From a bacterium (GTDB lineage Bacteria > Patescibacteriota > Minisyncoccia > Phycocordibacterales > UBA10002): a DNA stretch of 6,435 nt. Location of the stretch: positions 1 to 6,435 of the forward strand of contig JAUYPY010000042.1 of assembly GCA_030697445.1 (NCBI GenBank), in the 5' to 3' direction. Both the position numbers and the translations under genes were made by a program. Each line of letters opens with the position of its first letter. The first letter of the stretch is position 1. The notes beneath the pieces are model-generated. The model was given only the letters and a program-made list of their open reading frames with translations. It did not search any database and was not told the origin of the DNA. Shown in pieces: positions 1-4,808 of the stretch.

Positions 1-1
1 C

Positions 2-295
2 CACGAGGGTTCCGAAACATCGGGCCAGTACGGATACCTGGAGCCGATGGCGGCAGGCAAAGCTGTCATCGCAACCGACAAACCTGTCGTACGCGACTAC
101 ATTGAACACGACAAAACCGGTCTCCTCGTTCCACCCGAAAATGCCCGCGCGCTTCGCGCGGCAATTGAAAAACTCCTCGCCGAACCGCGGCTTGCCATGA
201 GGCTCGGTCGAATGGCACAGCAAAAAGTCCTCGCCGAATTCACCAGTGAACATTGGGCGCGCTCGCTTGCCGAGATTTTTAAATCACTTGAGTAA
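2..295 (+). CDS. Glycosyltransferase, GT4-like, C-terminal fragment
   Basis: This is the last 97 codons of a gene that enters from the left edge, open in frame from base 2 and ending in TAA. The ATG at 47 is an internal methionine, not the start. The visible part matches the C-terminal Rossmann half of GT-B retaining glycosyltransferases (GT4 style). It contains EGSETSGQYGYLEPMAAGK, the acidic nucleotide-sugar binding segment, where GT4 enzymes usually have E-x7-E. This is followed by the typical VIATDKPVVRDYIEHDKTGLL stretch split across the usual strand-turn, and a C-terminal helix rich in Ala, Arg and Leu with the late FTSEHWA motif. By family knowledge such enzymes transfer a sugar from a nucleotide-sugar donor to a cell-surface glycan or lipid at the cytoplasmic membrane. 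Donor and acceptor cannot be told from this fragment. Confidence 0.85.
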   Translation, partial: HEGSETSGQYGYLEPMAAGKAVIATDKPVVRDYIEHDKTGLLVPPENARALRAAIEKLLAEPRLAMRLGRMAQQKVLAEFTSEHWARSLAEIFKSLE

Positions 296-313
296 GTTAT
301 CCACCGAAAATCC

Positions 314-344
314 TTGCGTGATGTTCCATAAGAAATGCTAAAAT
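314..344 (+). promoter_or_regulatory. Candidate sigma70-type promoter with extended -10
   Basis: TTGCGT at 314-319 and TAAAAT at 339-344 are 19 bases apart, and a TG at 336-337 gives an extended -10 (TGcTAAAAT). The predicted transcription start is about base 351. That is one base before the closing helix of the RNA candidate that follows, which supports the pair as a unit. The spacer is longer than the ideal 17, so activity may rest on the extended -10. This is pattern evidence only. Confidence 0.45.
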
Positions 345-350
345 AGACGC

Positions 351-559
351 AGGTCCGTTTGCGGAATATAAACTCTATAACATATATATAGGGAGCTCCA
401 TATATCGGTATCGCGATGGGCGCTTCGTCTTGCAACTCTATATGGGTTTCAAGATAGAGCGTCCTGACCGCTATCGTTGCGAGCACCCACCTAACTTTGT
501 TAGGAACTATATTCTCATGCGGACCGTATCTCGCCCTACTTGCAAAAGTAGGGCGAGAT
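351..559 (+). ncRNA. Candidate structured RNA of unknown family
   Basis: I see no credible protein in this stretch, but a coherent fold. The two ends pair in a long closing helix: 352-357 with 520-525 (six perfect pairs), a G-U pair 358/519, short pairs at 360-361/516-517 and 363/514, then 365-370 with 508-513 (six perfect pairs). Inside are an AT-flanked GGAGCTCC palindrome near 386-405, a helix of 417-427 with 480-489 (one mismatch, one bulge), an apical hairpin 436-441/454-459, and a perfect six-pair hairpin 490-495/499-504 with a TTT loop. Two bases after the closing helix comes a 13-pair hairpin (528-559). A promoter upstream predicts a start at about 351. A closing stem, an open middle with a small hairpin on the 3' side, and an apical stem at about 180 nt recall 6S RNA, but I cannot assign it. 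It could instead be a leader element for the pilin gene. SRP RNA, RNase P and c-di-GMP riboswitch signatures were not seen. Confidence 0.45.
528..559 (+). terminator. 13-bp perfect stem-loop, possible terminator
   Basis: Bases 528-540 and 547-559 are perfect reverse complements with a six-base loop TGCAAA. It is the strongest hairpin in the gap before the pilin gene. No T-run follows on either strand, so it is not a classical intrinsic terminator. It may be the 3' domain of the RNA candidate, a processing-stable 3' end, or an operator, since its right arm touches the weak -35 of the pilin promoter. Confidence 0.4.
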
Positions 560-585
560 TGCGTTACGGAACACTGTGCTATAAT
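559..585 (+). promoter_or_regulatory. Promoter of the pilin gene, extended -10
   Basis: A perfect TATAAT at 580-585 is preceded by TG at 577-578 (TGcTATAAT). A weak TTGCGT at 559-564 is only 15 bases upstream, so recognition probably depends on the extended -10. The predicted start near 592 gives a 38-base leader before the ATG at 630. The 13-bp hairpin ends exactly where the -35 begins. Confidence 0.6.
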
Positions 586-629
586 TCAGATCACCTACAA
601 AGGCCGTTTTTATTAAAAAAGAAAATAAT

Positions 630-1067
630 ATGAAGAACAAAAAAGGATTTACGCTTATAGAATTATTGGTCGTTATCGCCATTATCGGTATTTTGTCGTC
701 GGTCGTGGTTGCGTCGCTTAACGGAGCACGCGACAAGGGCGGCGATACTGCAGTCAAAGCCAACTTATCTAACTTGCGTTCGCAAGCCGCTTTGTACTTT
801 GACGATAATAATTCAAATTATGGCCCAAATACCGGAACGAGTTGCACGACAGCCGGAAGTGTCTTTACAGATTCCCGCGTCGCATCACAGTTGGTTGCGG
901 CAGAAAAAGCATCTGGCGGCGGCTCGATCGCGACATGCGCCAACTCAACGACTTTGTGGGTCGCCTCCGTCCCCCTCCGCGACAAAACCAAGCAATGGTG
1001 CGTTGACTCAAGCGGCATCGCCAAAGAAGCATCCGCCAACACAACCACCATCCAGTGCGGAAACTAG
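630..1067 (+). CDS. Type IV pilin-like protein (prepilin with N-methylation motif)
   Basis: A 145-residue class III signal protein. The short leader MKNKKG ends in the glycine cut by prepilin peptidase. The mature protein starts FTLIELLVVIAIIGIL, with Phe at +1, Glu at +5 and an unbroken hydrophobic helix to about residue 30, the hallmark of type IV pilins and pseudopilins. The globular part is small, rich in Ala, Ser, Thr and Asn, and has four cysteines (72, 103, 124, 143), enough for two disulfides, as in many major pilins. By family, the subunit sits in the cytoplasmic membrane until it is assembled into a surface fibre used in attachment, twitching or DNA uptake. No assembly genes (pilB, pilC, pilD) are in the window. 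It has its own promoter and no clear Shine-Dalgarno; A-rich sequence precedes the ATG. Its TAG stop lies one base from the rplT stop. Whether it is the major pilin or a minor pseudopilin cannot be decided here. Confidence 0.92.
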   Translation: MKNKKGFTLIELLVVIAIIGILSSVVVASLNGARDKGGDTAVKANLSNLRSQAALYFDDNNSNYGPNTGTSCTTAGSVFTDSRVASQLVAAEKASGGGSIATCANSTTLWVASVPLRDKTKQWCVDSSGIAKEASANTTTIQCGN

Positions 1068-1068
1068 T

Positions 1069-1413
1069 TTAGATTACTTGTGCTACCACCCTCTTAAATG
1101 TCTCCGGATGTTCATTCGCCAATTCGGAGAGCATTTTGCGATTAAGAATGATATTTTTCTTAGTCATTGCGCCGATAAACTTGCTGTAGGTCGTGCCGTG
1201 CGTGCGGAGCGCGGCGTTCAAGCGGATGTTCCAGAGCGTGCGAAAGTCATTTTTCTTGTCTTTGCGATGCGCAAACGAGTACTTACCGGCGTGTACATAC
1301 GCCTCCCACGCGGCGCGCTCCTTCTTGGAACGGTCGTGGCGATAGCCCTTGGTCTTACCCAAAAGCTTTTTGCGGAACTTCAGCGCGTTTGTTGCTTTTT
1401 TTACTCGTGACAT
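1069..1413 (-). CDS. rplT: 50S ribosomal protein bL20
   Basis: A 114-residue protein of the usual bL20 length. The basic N-terminal extension (about residues 1-55) ends in the aromatic and lysine-rich GYRHDRSKKERAAWEAYVHA segment that threads into 23S rRNA. The globular half carries FRTLWNIRLNAALRTHG, then YSKFIGAM and NIILNRKMLSELA, all family hallmarks. bL20 is an early 50S assembly protein. In well-studied bacteria it also represses its own operon by binding the leader mRNA; I saw no such leader site here. It is the last gene of infC-rpmI-rplT, starting four bases after the rpmI stop without a visible Shine-Dalgarno, so translational coupling is likely. The gene ends one base from the convergent pilin stop, and no hairpin with a T-run is visible beyond it. 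Confidence 0.97.
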   Translation of the reverse strand: MSRVKKATNALKFRKKLLGKTKGYRHDRSKKERAAWEAYVHAGKYSFAHRKDKKNDFRTLWNIRLNAALRTHGTTYSKFIGAMTKKNIILNRKMLSELANEHPETFKRVVAQVI

Positions 1414-1417
1414 AAAA

Positions 1418-1597
1418 TTACGCTAAATAGCGAGAAATTGTTTTTTTCTTAAATAATGTCTGCACCGAACGGCCCTTGCGAAACTGACTTCTTCCGGACT
1501 CCTTCGCGTTGAAATGATCCTGCCCCTTCGCGCGCGACATTTGTTTGCCGTTTCTCGTGATTCTTATTCGGTCTGTAAATGTTTTATTAACCTTCAT
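1418..1597 (-). CDS. rpmI: 50S ribosomal protein bL35, short divergent form
   Basis: A 59-codon gene lies exactly between infC and rplT, where rpmI sits in most bacteria. The protein begins MKVNKTFTDRIRITRNGK, matching the bL35 N-terminal pattern of a K-T-N/K start followed by R-I/F-K-V/I-T-x-x-G-K. It continues with a basic stretch containing AKGQDHFNAKESG, where typical members have a histidine followed by KKS. It ends in FKKKTISRYLA, resembling the usual basic end and the final R-x-L-P. It is a little shorter than the common 64-66 residues. The family member binds 23S rRNA in the large subunit. The ATG is four bases after the infC stop with no Shine-Dalgarno, so translation probably depends on coupling. 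Identity rests on position plus the two end motifs; the middle is divergent. Confidence 0.88.
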   Translation of the reverse strand: MKVNKTFTDRIRITRNGKQMSRAKGQDHFNAKESGRSQFRKGRSVQTLFKKKTISRYLA

Positions 1598-1601
1598 ATA
1601 C

Positions 1602-2114
1602 TTATTGTTTTTCTATAATAATCGTCAAGCCCTTGGGGCCGCGGCGAATTGGATCGGCGATCTTGTACGCGGTCGGCACAATCTTGAGCATCCGATCCAG
1701 CCGCTCGCGTAGAAACTTTTCGTCAAGAAACTTCGCTCTTCCTGAGAGAAACAGTTCAATCTTGACGCGATTATTTTCCGCGAGCCACTCCCCCACCTTC
1801 TTCGCCTTGAGCGCCAAATCGTGCTCGCCTGTCCCTATCTTCACCTGCACGCTCTTTACTTCGCCAGCGTGACTTTTAGAGCGCGAGCCCTTCTGCTTTT
1901 TGCTCTCTTCGTACTGGTATTTCCCGTAATCCATCACTTTCGCAACCGGAGGCACCGCCTCGGGCGAAATCTCAATCAAATCGCTCCCAAACTCCTCGGC
2001 TTTTTTCAAAGCGTCCTGGAGCGGGAGCACGCCGAAATTCTCGCCCGCGGGTCCAATGACCCGCAGTTCTACGGCGCGTATCTGATGATTGATTCTTGCT
2101 CTTGAAGTGCTCAC
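1602..2114 (-). CDS. infC: Translation initiation factor IF-3
   Basis: A 170-residue IF-3. The N domain (about 8-72) shows INHQIRAVELRVI, GVLPLQDALKKAEEFG, DLIEISPEAVPPVAKVMD and YGKYQYEE. A lysine-rich linker (72-84) leads to the C domain (about 85-170) with GEHDLALKAKKVGEWL and VKIELFLSGR. IF-3 binds the 30S subunit, blocks premature 50S joining and helps select the start codon. The canonical FRGRE segment of the C domain reads FLSGRAKFL here, a divergence. The start is GTG at 2114: an in-frame TAA lies two codons upstream, so no longer start is possible. The weak TGAG upstream is the nearest thing to a Shine-Dalgarno. infC leads the operon infC-rpmI-rplT and has its own promoter with a predicted leader of about 21 bases. 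Confidence 0.96.
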   Translation of the reverse strand: MSTSRARINHQIRAVELRVIGPAGENFGVLPLQDALKKAEEFGSDLIEISPEAVPPVAKVMDYGKYQYEESKKQKGSRSKSHAGEVKSVQVKIGTGEHDLALKAKKVGEWLAENNRVKIELFLSGRAKFLDEKFLRERLDRMLKIVPTAYKIADPIRRGPKGLTIIIEKQ

Positions 2115-2141
2115 AAATTACTCAAAAATTACGGTTTGAAT

Positions 2142-2170
2142 ATCGTAACACAACCGTCAACAAGATGCAA
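2142..2170 (-). promoter_or_regulatory. Promoter of infC-rpmI-rplT
   Basis: On the minus strand TTGCAT (2170-2165) is followed after exactly 17 bases by TACGAT (2147-2142), which is preceded by TGT, an extended -10. The predicted start is about 2135, some 21 bases before the GTG. The -35 lies only 11 bases beyond the ung stop, and no terminator separates ung from infC, so readthrough from ung is also possible. Confidence 0.6.
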
Positions 2171-2180
2171 AATCCTGTTT

Positions 2181-2843
2181 CTATCCCCATCTTATTGGCT
2201 CCTTGCCGTGCCGAGCGAGGTAGTTGTTTGTTTGGCTGAAATGCTTACAGCCGAAGAATCCGCTGTACGCGGAAAAGGGCGACGGGTGCGCCGCTTCAAG
2301 TACGAGGTGTTTTTCCCAATCAATAAATTCACTTTTCTTCTTGGCGTAGTTTCCCCAAAGTAGGAACACGAGATGTTCTGCCTCATCAGAAAGTTTCTTG
2401 ATAACAGCATCTGTAAACACCTCCCACCCCTTGCTTTGGTGCGACCCGGCACTGTGCGCACGAACCGTAAGCGTCGCATTAAGCAAAAGCACGCCTTGTT
2501 TCGCCCATTGTTCCAAATTGCCGTTGGTGGGAGGCGTGCCTCTTATATCGCTCGCAATTTCTTTATAGATATTCGCAAGAGACGGCGGCACAACCGTTTG
2601 CTCCGGCACGGAAAAGCAAAGCCCGTGCGCCTGCCCGTCGCCGTGGTAGGGGTCTTGCCCAAGCAAGACAACTTTTGTCGCGTCAAATGGACATAACGCA
2701 AAGGCGTGAAAGATGAACGCGGGAGGTGGGAAAATTTTTGCAGAAAGGTACTCACTGCGCACAAACTCCGCGAGTTCTTTAAAATATGGCTTTTCAAACT
2801 CTTCGATGAGTGCATTTTTCCAAGATTGTTCTATCTTAACCAT
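2181..2843 (-). CDS. ung: Uracil-DNA glycosylase, family 1
   Basis: A 220-residue monofunctional glycosylase that removes uracil from DNA and so starts base excision repair. The water-activating motif GQDPYHG is at residues 62-68, with catalytic Asp64. FSVP (77-80) is part of the uracil pocket. LLLNATLTVR (119-128) carries the Asn that contacts uracil. The minor-groove loop HPSPFSAYSGFFG (186-198) carries catalytic His186. GCKHFSQTN follows, as in the family. In most family members the residue inserted into the DNA stack is Leu (HPSPLS); here it is Phe190. The ATG at 2843 lies 12 bases beyond the gdh stop and six bases after a -10 box, so the gene may be both cotranscribed with gdh and made from its own leaderless mRNA. 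Confidence 0.97.
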   Translation of the reverse strand: MVKIEQSWKNALIEEFEKPYFKELAEFVRSEYLSAKIFPPPAFIFHAFALCPFDATKVVLLGQDPYHGDGQAHGLCFSVPEQTVVPPSLANIYKEIASDIRGTPPTNGNLEQWAKQGVLLLNATLTVRAHSAGSHQSKGWEVFTDAVIKKLSDEAEHLVFLLWGNYAKKKSEFIDWEKHLVLEAAHPSPFSAYSGFFGCKHFSQTNNYLARHGKEPIRWG

Positions 2844-2849
2844 AGATTT

Positions 2850-2858
2850 ATCTTATCA
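2850..2858 (-). promoter_or_regulatory. Candidate extended -10 promoter of ung
   Basis: TGaTAAGAT reads on the minus strand at 2858-2850. The six bases AAATCT separate the hexamer from the ung ATG, which places transcription start on the A of the start codon. The TG-A of the extended -10 is the TGA stop codon of gdh. No -35 is recognisable in the gdh 3' end. Confidence 0.4.
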
Positions 2859-4118
2859 TTTCTCGCGCAGTGCTTTCTCCAGGCGTTCCAAAGCAACCAC
2901 AAACGCCGCGCGGCGCAGGTCGGTCTTAAGCGCGCGGAAGCGCGAGAAAATAGCGCGCGCTTCGCGCGCGAGCAGAACGCGTAACTTACGAAATACTTCC
3001 TTTTCCGACCAGTGCTCTTTTTTCAGATTTTGTTTCCATTCAAAATACGATACTGCAACACCACCTGCGTTCGCCAAAATATCAGGCACAACCGAAGTCC
3101 CGCGACGAAAAAGGATGTCGTCCGCCTCTGGTGTCGTCGGGCCGTTTGCAAGCTCCAAAATTACTTTTGCTTTCACCGCGTGCGCGTTCTGTTTGGTAAT
3201 TTGATTTTCAAGCGCAGCTGGAATGAGGACATCAACCGGAAGCAAAAGAAGTTTCTCATTTGAGATAATGCGTGCACTAGAAAAACCGTGGAGCGTTCCG
3301 TGTTTTTTCTTGTACTCCAAAACAGCGGAAACAGAAAGCCCATTTGGGTTATAAACGCCGCTTTTTGAATCAGAGAGCGCGACGACTTTGTATCCATTTT
3401 CTTCAAACACGCGCGCCGCGTGCGCGCCTACATTGCCGATACCCTGCACGGCAAGGGTTGCTCCTTTCGTAATACCAAGCGACGCGCGAAGCGCATCAAA
3501 AACAAAAAATCCGCCGACTCCGGTCGCCGCGTTTCTTCCTTCCGAGCCGCTGTATGCGACGGGCTTACCCGTGAATGCCGCGCGCGTTTTGTCTCCGGTT
3601 ATTTCTTTGTACTCGTCCGCCATCCATTCCATAATTTCAGGTGTCGTGCCCACATCAGGCGCAGGGATGTCTGCGCGAGCGCCGAGCACCGGAGCGAGTG
3701 CGCGTACAAACGCGCGCGAGAGCCGCTCAAGCTCTCCGCGGGAAAGTTTTTTTGGGTCAACGGTAACGCCACCCTTGCCCCCGCCAAACGGAATCCCCGC
3801 AACGGCGGTTTTCAAGGTCATCCAAAACGCAAGCGCGCGCACTTCGTTAATGTCCGTATCGTGGTGAAAGCGAATACCGCCCTTGTACGGACCGCGTAAA
3901 TTGGAATGTTGTACGCGGTATCCGTCAAAAATGCGAACGCTCCCGTCGTCCATACGCACCGGAATCGCCACATTTATTTCCCGTTCCGGCTGCGCGAGCC
4001 GCGCGAGAAGTTCAGTCGAAAACTTCTTCACCTTTCCCTGCCCGAATATACCATTTCGGTACAGGCGGGCCGCCCGCGCCAATTGTTTCAATGCATTCTC
4101 AAACGGGTTTGCGTGCAT
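2856..4118 (-). CDS. gdhA: Glutamate dehydrogenase (Glu/Leu/Phe/Val dehydrogenase family)
   Basis: A 420-residue hexameric-type glutamate dehydrogenase interconverting L-glutamate and 2-oxoglutarate plus ammonia, in the cytoplasm. The N-terminal substrate domain has GPYKGGIRFH (76-85, glutamate-contacting Lys79), LKTAVAGIPFGGGKGG (102-117, with Lys103 and catalytic Lys115) and PAPDVGT (152-158, catalytic Asp155). The Rossmann domain has VQGIGNVGAHAA (224-235) and an acidic Asp250 at the end of the next strand; an acid here often goes with NAD use, so NAD is a guess. ELANGPTTPEAD and PDILANAGGVAVSYFEW (345-361, Ser357) match glutamate rather than leucine or phenylalanine dehydrogenases. The ATG at 4118 fits the family N-terminus and has no Shine-Dalgarno. 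The gene is upstream of ung in the same direction, with 12 bases between them. The 3' end is very rich in GCGC words. Confidence 0.95.
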   Translation of the reverse strand: MHANPFENALKQLARAARLYRNGIFGQGKVKKFSTELLARLAQPEREINVAIPVRMDDGSVRIFDGYRVQHSNLRGPYKGGIRFHHDTDINEVRALAFWMTLKTAVAGIPFGGGKGGVTVDPKKLSRGELERLSRAFVRALAPVLGARADIPAPDVGTTPEIMEWMADEYKEITGDKTRAAFTGKPVAYSGSEGRNAATGVGGFFVFDALRASLGITKGATLAVQGIGNVGAHAARVFEENGYKVVALSDSKSGVYNPNGLSVSAVLEYKKKHGTLHGFSSARIISNEKLLLLPVDVLIPAALENQITKQNAHAVKAKVILELANGPTTPEADDILFRRGTSVVPDILANAGGVAVSYFEWKQNLKKEHWSEKEVFRKLRVLLAREARAIFSRFRALKTDLRRAAFVVALERLEKALREK

Positions 4119-4126
4119 AAAAAACT

Positions 4127-4156
4127 ATCATACGCGCAAACACATAGAACATGCAA
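4127..4156 (-). promoter_or_regulatory. Promoter of gdhA
   Basis: TTGCAT (4156-4151) and TATGAT (4132-4127) are 18 bases apart on the minus strand. The ATG follows the -10 after eight bases, mostly T, so the predicted transcript has a leader of about two bases. The -35 hexamer is identical to that proposed for infC. Confidence 0.55.
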
Positions 4157-4161
4157 CCAAT

Positions 4162-4227
4162 TTATCTGCGGCTACGCGAACTCTTTTTCTTCTTCGTCGT
4201 CTTTTTTGCTTTTCGTTTCTTTGCCAT
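4162..4227 (-). CDS. Possible tiny Lys/Arg-rich protein, 21 residues
   Basis: An ATG opens 21 codons ending in TAA. The product starts MAKKRKAKK, continues with Thr-Thr and a lysine run, and ends in SSRSRR, with no acidic residue. A regular basic pattern kept to the last codon is unlike a chance frame and resembles the basic tails of small nucleic-acid-binding proteins of bacteria with reduced genomes. I do not recognise a family. An in-frame ATG seven codons upstream could extend the N-terminus (MQYFFTP). A T-rich TATTTT lies nine bases before the proposed ATG; no Shine-Dalgarno is present. It overlaps a second small frame (4172-4285), and the A-rich sequence makes lysine likely in more than one frame, so at most one of the two is probably real. 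Confidence 0.35.
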   Translation of the reverse strand: MAKKRKAKKTTKKKKSSRSRR

Positions 4228-4285
4228 AGGAGTGAAAAAATACTGCATAACTTTCAAAGCGTACAATTTTTCCGCCGACCTTCAC
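4172..4285 (-). CDS. Alternative small ORF, 37 residues, GTG start
   Basis: This frame overlaps the 21-residue basic ORF. It can start at GTG (4285) and ends in TAG. It begins with a mixed hydrophobic stretch, KVGGKIVRFESYAVFFHSYG, and ends in the charged KKDDEEEKEFA. An in-frame ATG seven codons further upstream sits inside the -10 region of the promoter at 4309-4337, so it is less likely to be used. From that promoter the GTG would have a leader of about 17 bases. No family is recognised and no Shine-Dalgarno is seen. It is listed because the frame has ordinary codon use and a promoter at a sensible distance. Confidence 0.25.
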   Translation of the reverse strand: MKVGGKIVRFESYAVFFHSYGKETKSKKDDEEEKEFA

Positions 4286-4308
4286 AAAAAAATTGCATAG
4301 GCACATAT

Positions 4309-4337
4309 ATTATCGCGCGTCCGCGCGCATTGCACAA
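4309..4337 (-). promoter_or_regulatory. Candidate promoter with palindromic spacer
   Basis: TTGTGC (4337-4332) and GATAAT (4314-4309) are exactly 17 bases apart on the minus strand. The spacer holds a GC inverted repeat, CGCGCG-TC-CGCGCG in + orientation at 4314-4327, which looks like an operator. The start would be near 4302. It faces the tiny ORFs and then gdhA. It lies downstream of the ssrA terminator, so it would begin a new transcription unit. Confidence 0.4.
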
Positions 4338-4381
4338 CAAAACTTTCCGCAAAAGTGTGGACAACTTTTTTTTTAAATAAA

Positions 4382-4415
4382 AATAACAAAACCGCCGGAT
4401 GGCGGTTTTGTTATT
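4382..4415 (-). terminator. Intrinsic terminator of smpB-ssrA
   Basis: A perfect 15-bp stem (4401-4415 with 4382-4396) closes a four-base loop. On the minus strand the T-rich 3' arm runs straight into TTATTT. It starts a few bases after the tmRNA 3' end and separates ssrA from the promoter and genes downstream. Confidence 0.9.
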
Positions 4416-4419
4416 GGTT

Positions 4420-4799
4420 TGGAGATGAGAGGAATTGAACCTCCGTGCAAAAGATAATCGCATATGCATCTACAAGGTCTAGTTGTGTTTCATTTTTTAA
4501 TTCATACAACTATAAACAAACAAAACATTGTATGAACGATTCTCTTGGTTTCAAAACGCGGTCGAGAAGAGCCGTATTTCTAGCCCTTGAATAACATTCT
4601 GTCCGGCCGCTCGGGCGTTGGCCGTAGAATGTCGCTTACGCCGAAGCGCGAGCGAAAGCAAAATCATTTACTCCAAAAAATGGAGAAACGATTGCCTTAG
4701 CAACTGTTTTTGCAGTTAGGTTTCCAACAGTTTACAGAGTTGTTGGAGCTCCACCTTGCACATACGAGATGTACGCTCTTGTCTATGCCTTGCATCCCC
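4420..4799 (-). ncRNA. ssrA: tmRNA (transfer-messenger RNA)
   Basis: An RNA of about 380 nt that, with SmpB, rescues stalled ribosomes and adds a degradation tag. The 5' GGGGATG (4799-4793) pairs with 3' CATCTCC (4427-4421), giving a seven-pair acceptor stem with a G-U at the third pair, the alanine identity element. The T arm GGAGG-TTCAATT-CCTCT lies at 4444-4428. A helix 4753-4760/4471-4478 links the two halves, as P2 does. A seven-pair hairpin (TCCAACA/TGTTGGA) with downstream CAGTT is in the PK1 position. Further helices are 4594-4600/4626-4632 and the nine-pair 4501-4509/4528-4536. The reading frame can start at GCA (4695) as AIVSPFFGVNDFAFARASA and stops at TAA (4638-4636); the exact resume codon is uncertain. 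The tag ends ASA, not the common LAA. CCA is not encoded after the discriminator A (4420), so it must be added. The gene begins nine bases after the smpB stop. Confidence 0.92.
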
Positions 4800-4808
4800 G
4801 TATTAAAA

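Noticed and set aside
297..305. TTATCCACC, one base from a DnaA box
   Set aside because: It is a single site with no cluster, no AT-rich unwinding region and no dnaA or dnaN gene nearby, so it is expected by chance. The TTGTCCACA near 4355-4365 (minus strand) is likewise isolated.
351..629. c-di-GMP, SRP RNA or RNase P identity for the pilin upstream region
   Set aside because: The conserved cores of these RNAs are absent. A CAGGTCCG match to SRP RNA at 350-357 is part of the closing helix and lacks the GGAAGGAAGCAG continuation.
97..633. Open frames on both strands across the glycosyltransferase end and the gap (97-486 minus, 430-633 plus)
   Set aside because: They overlap a real coding end and the folded RNA, have no recognisable motifs and show ragged composition. 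They read as chance frames.
709..1410. Long + strand frame through the pilin gene and antisense to rplT
   Set aside because: Pilin and bL20 are unmistakable in other frames; this one is their shadow.
2115..2135. bL20 autoregulatory leader or a rare AUU start for infC
   Set aside because: The predicted leader is only about 21 bases and has no stable fold. The start is GTG, with an in-frame stop just upstream.
4254..4469. Minus-strand frame of 71 codons
   Set aside because: It crosses the tmRNA 3' end and the ssrA terminator, so it cannot be a normal gene.
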